From Silene conica (taxonomy: Eukaryota; Streptophyta; Magnoliopsida; Caryophyllales; Caryophyllaceae), in NCBI GenBank assembly GCA_029255685.2, contig CM055313.2, forward strand, positions 43,976,079 through 44,040,078: a DNA stretch of 64,000 bases, given 5' to 3'. A program made the translations under genes and the position numbers. The stretch's first letter is position 1, and each line of letters opens with the position of its first letter. The notes beneath the pieces are model-generated. The model did not search any database. It had not been told where the DNA came from and saw nothing but the letters and a program-made list of their open reading frames with translations. Shown one piece after another: positions 57,499-64,000 of this stretch.

Positions 57499-59841
57499 CT
57501 ACCGCAGCCTCGGTTGAAAGAACTTTTCCTCCAATGGTTGCTCGGTAGTTGGTTCTTGAACCTCCGATAACTCAAAGGTTCTATTACTCGAGTTGTTCTC
57601 GACAAATTCTTTCTCTAAGAACGTCGCACTAGCCGCAACAAAAACACGTTGTTCGGTTGGCGAGTAGAAGTAATGACCAAAAGTTCCCTTTGGATAGCCT
57701 ATAAAGTATGTCTTGACCGATCGCGGGCCGAGCTTATCCTCGTGTCTCCACTTGACATAAGCCTCGCAGCCCCAAACCCGAATAAAGGACAAGTTAGGGA
57801 CCGTTCCCTTCCATAATTCGTATGGAGTCTTGTCAACAGCTTTAGACGGACTTCGGTTAAGAATTAGAACGGCCGACAAAAGAGCATAGCCCCATAATGA
57901 ATCAGGCACAACGGTGTGACTCATCATGGATCGAACCATATCAAGTAAAGTTTGATTTCTCCGTTCGGACACACCATTTAACTGTGGTGTTCCAGGTGGA
58001 GTCAACTGTAGCACGATCCCACAGTCTTTAAGGTGTTGATCAAATTCGTGTGAAAGATATTCACCACCACGATCCGAACGTAGTGCTTTAATCTTTCTAC
58101 CCAGCTGGTTCTGTACCCGATTCTGGTATTCTTTGAACTTGTCAAAGGATTGACTTTTATGTTTCATCAAGTAGACATAGCCATATCTACTCAAATCATC
58201 CGTGAAAGTGATGAAATACCTATAGCCTTCTCGTGCGTTGATCGACATAGGCCCACATACGTCCGTATGTATGAGTCCTAATAGGTCGGCAGCGCGCATT
58301 CCAACACCTTTGAAGGAAATACGAGTCATCTTACCGATGAGACATGATTCACACGTGCCATATGATTCGAAATCAAAGGGCGATATAGCTCCATTCTGTA
58401 TGAGCTGTTTTACGCGTTTCTCATTTATGTGTCCCATACGACAATGCCATAGGTAAGTTTGATCTTTGTCACCTACCTTTAATCTTTTATTATTCACATG
58501 TAATATCTCGGTGGTTTGATCTAAAACATAAATTCCATTCATGGAAACTGCCTTGCCATAAATTATATTGTGTAAGGAGAAAATACAGCTATTATTCTCT
58601 ATTACAAATGATAAGCCGAGTTTGTCAAGTGCAGAAACTGAAATAATGTTTTTGGACAAACTAGGAACATAATAACAGTTATATAAGAATAACTCGAATC
58701 CACTTGGAAGCTGGATCACGTATGTTCCCTTCGAGACTGCAGCAACGCGTGCTCCATTCCCGACACGCAGGTCCACCTCACCCTTGATTAGGGGTTCTTG
58801 GTTTCGGAGGCCCTGCACATGATTACATAGATGAGATCCACAACCAGTATCAATTACCCAAGTTCCGCAACTTGCATGGTTAATCTCAATCATGTGAATA
58901 AAAGAAGAAGAAGACATACCAACAGGAGTAACACGGCCTGCCTTAATGTCCTCACGATACACGGGGCATGAGCGCCTCCAATGCCCAGTCTTGTGGCAAT
59001 GGTGACATTCCATGCTTGTATCCTTGCTCTTTGTCTTGCCCTGTGAGTTGCTCGACTCACCTGGCCCACTCTTAGCAAATCCTGGTTTCTTGAACCCGGG
59101 CTTACCTACTGCTAGGTCGCCCTGAGCTTTAGCCTTCCCTTTACCCTTTCCCTTACTGGTGATCATGAGAACATCCTGCTTCATACTCCCACTTAACTTT
59201 AGATCCTTCTCAGTCTGTACGAGAAGGGAGTGGAGCTCATGAGGAGTCTTCTTCATGTCGTTCATGTAATAGTTGGCCCTAAAGAGGGCGAACCCATCAT
59301 GAAGCGAATGAAGCATACGATCAACGATTATGTTCTCACTGATCTTGCAGTTCAGGGTCTCTAGTTTCTCGATATTCTCAATCATGTTGAGAATATGTGG
59401 GCTAACAGCTTGGCCCTTCTGGAGTTTCGCCTCAAAGAAGCGACAGGTATGCTCATAAGAAAAGATTCTCGGAGCCTTGGAGAATTCGTTAGAGAGCGTG
59501 GTGAAAATCTTGTTTGCACCATGGGATATGAAGCGTCTTTGCAAATTTGATTCCATTGCATAGATGAGTACGTTCTTTATCGCCCCCGCTTCCATAACGA
59601 AATCGCTATGAGCGCGAATTTCGTTGGCTCTAGCTCCAGTTCCTGGGTGTGCCGGAATGGGCTCAGTTAAAAACTTAAGCTTTCCGTCAGCAATGGCAGC
59701 ATTCCGTAGTGCTGCCTCCCAGTCAGAGAAGTTTGACCCATCATTCCTCAGTCTAGTTGACTGATTCATGGAGTCCATGAAGGCCTTTAGCCAGGATTCA
59801 CGTGCTAGCTTGGCACTTGGCATTGGGTCTTCACCAGCCAT
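57499..59841 (-). CDS. C3 Gag-protease-integrase polyprotein, 780 aa
   Basis: Capsid-type Gag at about 1-225, lysine-rich linker to 275, zinc knuckle C279-X2-C282-X4-H287-X4-C292, protease DTG at 331-333, integrase zinc domain H466/H471/C497/C500, and integrase core D527, D590, E626 (D-X62-D-X35-E). The frame then ends 20 residues after SEVQEP because one A appears missing in a short A-run near 57520; the RT frame continues from there. A Copia polyprotein is normally a single ORF, so this is a recent indel or a sequencing error. The start Met matches the C2 Gag start and lies just inside the leader. Confidence 0.95.
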   Translation of the reverse strand: MAGEDPMPSAKLARESWLKAFMDSMNQSTRLRNDGSNFSDWEAALRNAAIADGKLKFLTEPIPAHPGTGARANEIRAHSDFVMEAGAIKNVLIYAMESNLQRRFISHGANKIFTTLSNEFSKAPRIFSYEHTCRFFEAKLQKGQAVSPHILNMIENIEKLETLNCKISENIIVDRMLHSLHDGFALFRANYYMNDMKKTPHELHSLLVQTEKDLKLSGSMKQDVLMITSKGKGKGKAKAQGDLAVGKPGFKKPGFAKSGPGESSNSQGKTKSKDTSMECHHCHKTGHWRRSCPVYREDIKAGRVTPVGMSSSSFIHMIEINHASCGTWVIDTGCGSHLCNHVQGLRNQEPLIKGEVDLRVGNGARVAAVSKGTYVIQLPSGFELFLYNCYYVPSLSKNIISVSALDKLGLSFVIENNSCIFSLHNIIYGKAVSMNGIYVLDQTTEILHVNNKRLKVGDKDQTYLWHCRMGHINEKRVKQLIQNGAISPFDFESYGTCESCLIGKMTRISFKGVGMRAADLLGLIHTDVCGPMSINAREGYRYFITFTDDLSRYGYVYLMKHKSQSFDKFKEYQNRVQNQLGRKIKALRSDRGGEYLSHEFDQHLKDCGIVLQLTPPGTPQLNGVSERRNQTLLDMVRSMMSHTVVPDSLWGYALLSAVLILNRSPSKAVDKTPYELWKGTVPNLSFIRVWGCEAYVKWRHEDKLGPRSVKTYFIGYPKGTFGHYFYSPTEQRVFVAASATFLEKEFVENNSSNRTFELSEVQEPTTEQPLEEKFFQPRLR

Positions 59842-61571
59842 TTTAGTTATACAGCAGTTTTAATGAACGTGTTCTACAATGAAAAAGAAGATAAAACAAA
59901 ACCATATAAGCAACTTATTGTTGTGATTTAAGTCTATATTAAATTGAATTTAAACTCGTAGACTCATGCATTTATATAATTGATCTCCCTCAAGAATTAT
60001 ATAAACGATCCCAAGACTCAATTTCCGTATATTGATAAGCCCACAGTTTGGCTAATTCCACCGTTGGAACTCTTGGTCGATAGATTTATGTATATCCTAT
60101 CTATTAGTCCATCTCAGTCACTAGATATTATCGAGTGACCATGATGTTGAGATAAAATAAATCATCTGTTCCCACTTACCCGACGTAGAAGGGGTCATAT
60201 TATGCCTACCGACGAAGAAGGGATTCATGGGAGGCTGATTTATAAAGACTAATCTCAATTTTTGGTTATACGAGGAAGACCCCATCAACTTTTATTTATC
60301 CATATTTAAGTGAACTAAAAACTAGCATTTGCGTGAATGAATTAAATAAAGTGATGGCTTTGCAATTGACATGTGGCATCTGTATTGTCACAGAAAACTA
60401 ACGCGTGACCTCTACATGAGTCAGTTTTAAGGCATGATATAGGTGGTTTGGTTTTAGGCGGAATATGATGCAAGCTATTATCGATGAAAGCATAAAGATG
60501 AAAGCAATAAACGTAAATAAAAGTCCTAGTGTGGCCTATCCTACCAAAATAAACATAAAACAACTTGGAATCCACCGTTGGACCCTAGAAGCTTGTCTTG
60601 ATGTTCCATCTTGGTCCTTGCAGCGGGAGTGAGCATCCGGTCTCCGTCTTTGCTTTGGTCTTCACAAAATTACTAATTTAAATTACAAAAGTAGTCCTAG
60701 ATACATTCTAATTTAAATACAAAAGTAATTACATGGTAAAAACCCAAAACGGAGATTCAAGATCTCAAAATTACAAGCAAGATCGTGTCTCATCATTACG
60801 GTGACACAATCTTCTAAGGCCACACTAAGTTACAACCGTTTGCAAAAATTAAATACGTTATTGAAAGCATTCAAGGCATTCACAAGACGATAAATAAAAT
60901 GCATCAACTAAATAAAATTCATACATGACATAATACTGTTATTATGATTAATAAATTTTTACCAAACCACCTTTTAAGATTAAAATTAAGTGACTATACC
61001 GCTTTAATCACCAATTTTAATAAACATATAATCCATTATTTTAAACTGTTTTAAAACAATATGTATCTAACGAGGGTGAACCGTTTCACTAAATAATATA
61101 CTATTTCCGTATACAGTATATTATTTTAAGCCATGTGAAAATAAGAAAGCAAGTTATTTTCGAAAAAGATAGCCTGAAAGAAGAGCACTCGACCGAGCAA
61201 CAGAGGCACTCGATCGAGTGTCAGGGTCACTCGATCGAGTGCAGCAGGGCTCGATCGAGTGGCTCGTAAAAACTGCAAATCGCTGCACTTTTAAATTAAA
61301 ACGAGTTTATAACTTGGATTTAAAACGTGTAAATCATAAATAAACAACAACAAAAGATTCACATATTGCTAAAAATATCGATTAATTAACAATATGCAAA
61401 TTATAATCGAAAACAAGATCGATTTCTCACAAAAAAAAACTCACGCACGGGGCCTGGTACGAGGGCACTCGATCGAGTGCAACAGGGACTCGAACGAGTG
61501 CCTAGGCAGATTGTACGGTTTTTAAAATTTTATATCTTATGAAAAACACAATTGTAAAATTTCATAACCTG
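59842..61571 (-). other. C3 5' leader with nested stems and 21-bp-spaced palindromes
   Basis: Outer pair AGGTGGTTTGGT (60441-60452) with ACCAAACCACCT (60961-60972). Inner pair CTAGTGTGGCCT (60526-60537) with AGGCCACACTA (60817-60827). Palindrome cores CTCGATCGAG or variants lie at 61188, 61209, 61230 and 61250, then 61468 and 61489. The ORF at 60342-60575 is not supported. Confidence 0.8.
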
Positions 61572-61583
61572 GCTCTGATACCA
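61572..61583 (-). promoter_or_regulatory. C3 primer-binding site
   Basis: GCTCTGATACCA on plus, tRNA-Met type, 2 nt from the 5' LTR at 61586. Confidence 0.95.
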
Positions 61584-61585
61584 CT

Positions 61586-62583
61586 TGTGGGGGATAAAAC
61601 GCGTATTCGCCCTAAACTTGCAGGATTATAATGAAAAATACAATCGTGAATATGGTCATAAGATTAAAAAGATAAGAAAAGAAGTACAACCTTTAGTCCT
61701 CGCGCAAAAGGCCTAAGAACATGAATTAACACAAATTCCCTCCTATAACTTGCACCCAAGACTTAGAATGAGACGTGGCCGCGTGTGCTAGAAATCCTCT
61801 CCAACTGCCTTGCAATATTGGGAGAGCTATAGAGTTTTAGATGTGAGATCTGAGGTTTTTGGGAGAAGAATGCTCTCAAAACCCTAATTTTCTTGAGAAT
61901 TATTTAGTCAGTGCAACAACAGTGTTTTACATAAGGAGAAGTCTCCTCCTTATATACTACACTTGGCCGAAATATTTGAATAGGGTAAGGGTGGGCTTTC
62001 CACTCTTACCTTATTCTAATTCATGATTCGACCCATTTAGCTATAAGTTATTCGCGGGATTTTAATTATAAATCGTAACATGTTATCAGATATCAATACA
62101 GTCGATATATTAATAATGGTCTGACAAAATACGATATTGTATAATTACCCAAATTAATATAACTGTTTATATTAATTCGCGAATACAATATTTAATTAAA
62201 TATATAACCGTTTATATTTAATTTACGAATTAAACATGTAATCCGTATTAGCTAAAATTATTTAATCCGTATTAAATAATAATCTCAACATCTTATTGAC
62301 TAATTTAATAGTCAATACCTCTGACTAACTGTTTAGTCTTATCCGGCAAAATGTGACTGTATTTTCATACCTTCACATCTCTCAAACGTGTCCTATAGGT
62401 GTGACGTATAGGGACCAGTTGATCACCGCCATCCGTATGACAATAACGTCAAACTTATCTAGCAAGCCAACCGTTATTGATAAACGTGGATCAACTGGTA
62501 ATAATACAAAAGTATGCCCTTGTGATCCTTAAAGAGATTTAATAAGTCATTGTACTTAATTGTCAAGGACACCAGCCCCAACA
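61586..62583 (-). repeat. C3 5' LTR
   Basis: 998 bp, next to the primer site, so it is the 5' LTR that would start transcription leftward. Confidence 0.97.
61948..61956 (-). promoter_or_regulatory. Candidate C3 promoter TATA box
   Basis: TATATAAGG on the minus strand inside the 5' LTR, followed by AAGGAG...CTCCTT, which could fold at the RNA cap. Same in the other LTR at 54313-54321. Position and motif only. Confidence 0.5.
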
Positions 62584-64000
62584 CTAGGTGGCATGTCCAA
62601 TCATCAAATCAGGTAAACATCCAAGTGATTGACTCAAAGGCCAACAACTAGGTGGCATGTCCAATCACGCATACAACGAGAAACCAAGAATAGAATGAAC
62701 GCCGTCAGAGCGCATATGCACGACCTCTGACTAATGGAGCGCTTAGGCACAACCTCCAACGACGGGAGCGCTTAGGCACGACCTCCAACTACCGGAGCGC
62801 TTAGGCACGACCTCCTACAACGGGAGCGCTTAGGCACGAGCTCCAACTACCGGAGCGCTTAGGCACGACCTCCAACGACGGGAACGCTTAGGCACGACCT
62901 CCGTAACTATGTATAGCGTATAACCACTGCCTATATGCCTAAGACCTGGCCAGACCTCTCGATGTAATAACCTACACCGAATGACACACGGGGACCGGAG
63001 CGCATATAGCACGACCTCCGACCAATCCCGAACATAGCTAAAATCCCATTCCATGGGTGGCATTTGTTCATTACAATGGTACACAAATCGTACCACCGCT
63101 ATCTATTCACAAACAAGGTAACATAACCGTCACCAACACAACTTAGGATAACATAACCATTAACCCACTCATTTAAACATACATGAGCCAATAAAAGATG
63201 AATAATACAACACTTATATCCGTTCCATGCCAAAAGAGAACACACGGGATTGAATAATGAATTAAAAGTTCTAAACGCATTTTGACATTACAGCTGTCCT
63301 CTGCCGTAAAATTCATAATTAATTCAAATAAAATCGAAATGATATAAGGCCAATTGGATCTGTTTAATAAGAATTTTATCTACATTATTTGTCAGATAAA
63401 CATTTCCAAAAGACGAACTTAACAGGGGGTTATTGACTGATCTTTACAGTGTGTCAGAAACCGTCACACAAAATGTATTGCTTCATAAAATGGGTTTAAC
63501 AAACTATTTTGGGGCAAAGCAAACTCCTAACATCATCTAAAATCTTCAAAGTTTAATTCTTGAAAAGGACCAGAATCATTTTAAAGTTTAAAAATGGTTT
63601 TCGAAACAATCTTTGAGCTATTGTCCGTTCTGCGAGTATTTCAGCGCACTGTTCGTAAATAATTTATTGTGAACAAACGACATGCAAGAAAATTACGAAA
63701 TTTCAGAGGTAGACTCTTAACTCAAAATAAACAGGGGTCTCTTTTCAACATTTTCAAAGAAGGATAATCTAAGATGTCGAAATAAATTGTACAAGACAAT
63801 GGACAGATCTGTCAAGGTGCTGAAACATCATGAATTAACCATTGTAAGCAAAACACTATGAACTTGAAAGACTATCAAACTAATCATCCTCAATGATCAT
63901 AAACTCATTTAACCATACAATCCTTAATGAATTTCCACAATTAAAAACTCATCCAACACAAGCATGCATGATGAAATTCATCCAAACATATGATTTATTA
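62584..64000 (-). repeat. E-type LTR, continuation to window end
   Basis: Resumes after the C3 target duplication. The first part is a hairpin array (see separate entry); from about 63030 to 64000 it is AT-rich, non-coding, and probably the rest of the LTR. The end is not reached. The minus ORF at 62830-63096 runs through the array and is not a gene. Confidence 0.6.
62704..62902 (-). repeat. 29-bp hairpin repeat array in E LTR
   Basis: Units GGAG-CGCTTAGGCACGAC-CTCC begin at 62736, 62765, 62794, 62823, 62852 and (diverged) 62881: exactly 29 bp apart. A related unit one period upstream has a different stem, GTCAGAG (62704-62710) with CTCTGAC (62725-62731). Each unit is a short stem with a 14-nt loop. 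Confidence 0.85.

Larger units (their letters stand above)
53951..62583 (-). mobile_element. Copia element C3, young and almost intact
   Basis: LTRs 53951-54948 and 61586-62583, 998 bp each with three differences by eye, TSD ctagg (53946-53950 and 62584-62588), primer site 61572-61583, polypurine tract from 54949. Two long ORFs cover all Copia domains and are separated by one apparent base loss near 57520. LTR identity of about 99.7% implies a recent insertion. Confidence 0.97.

Noticed and set aside
62704..62902. 29-bp periodic repeat resembling CRISPR
   Set aside because: The whole unit repeats, with no unique spacers, and each forms its own hairpin inside an E-type LTR.
62830..63096. 88-residue minus ORF
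   Set aside because: Runs through the 29-bp repeat array of the E LTR; no domain.

Overview
This window looks like repeat-dense intergenic DNA from a flowering-plant nuclear genome. I found no host gene, tRNA, rRNA or CRISPR array. Nearly every base can be assigned to LTR retrotransposons or their remains: Copia polyproteins with the Gag zinc knuckle, DTG protease, D-D-E integrase and YVDD reverse transcriptase; a Ty3-type protease ORF; LTRs with TG...CA ends and 5-bp target-site duplications (TSDs); and primer sites matching plant initiator tRNA-Met (TGGTATCAGAGC). The species cannot be named from this sequence. Family letters below (A, B, C1-C4, D, E) are labels I made up.

Layout. 1-32678 is one large nest. 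A B-family element on + has its 5' LTR ending at 684 and its 3' LTR ending at 32678. It is interrupted by element A (minus strand, 2671-21218; LTRs of about 3.1 kb, non-coding interior). A is split by Copia element C1 (7315-16264, TSD aatgg), and C1 is split by a 554-bp TRIM (10345-10898, TSD ccaac) inside its reverse transcriptase. A second Copia element, C2 (21462-30345), lies next to or inside the B 3' LTR and keeps only a capsid-type Gag. 32679-36097 holds a poly-G tract and an inverted-repeat element cut by a solo D-type LTR (32873-34459, TSD aaacc). 36098-43036 is an A-family LTR interrupted by a solo B LTR (37609-42650, TSD atgtg), which itself holds a second solo B LTR in reverse (37744-40133, TSD tcgag). 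43037-47256 holds a B fragment and the 3' part of Copia element C4. 47257-48384 is an A-type LTR start. 48385-53353 is a truncated Ty3-type element, D, with one LTR and a Gag/protease ORF. 53354-64000 is an E-type LTR interrupted by Copia element C3 (53951-62583, TSD ctagg). C3 is nearly intact: I see only three differences between its 998-bp LTRs.

Functionally these are copy-and-paste elements at different stages of decay. C3 has all protein domains in two frames. C1 has zinc knuckle, protease, integrase and RT/RNase H but no capsid region. C2 has only a capsid-type Gag. A, B and the TRIM have no recognisable proteins.

The most interesting signal is non-coding. Unrelated families carry iterated short palindromes with fixed spacing. 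Element D has twelve modules of two GGTCGACCGACC-type boxes exactly 21 bp apart, in LTRs, spacer DNA and in frame in its ORF. The C3 leader has different palindromes also mostly 21 bp apart, and the A LTR has a third sequence with 21/19/21 spacing. A and E LTRs carry arrays of hairpins with a conserved loop and changing but self-complementary stems. The three Copia leaders share two nested long-range stems with compensatory changes, and the Copia 3' regions share a covarying 12-bp palindrome. These patterns suggest selected DNA or RNA structures and are the parts most worth testing.
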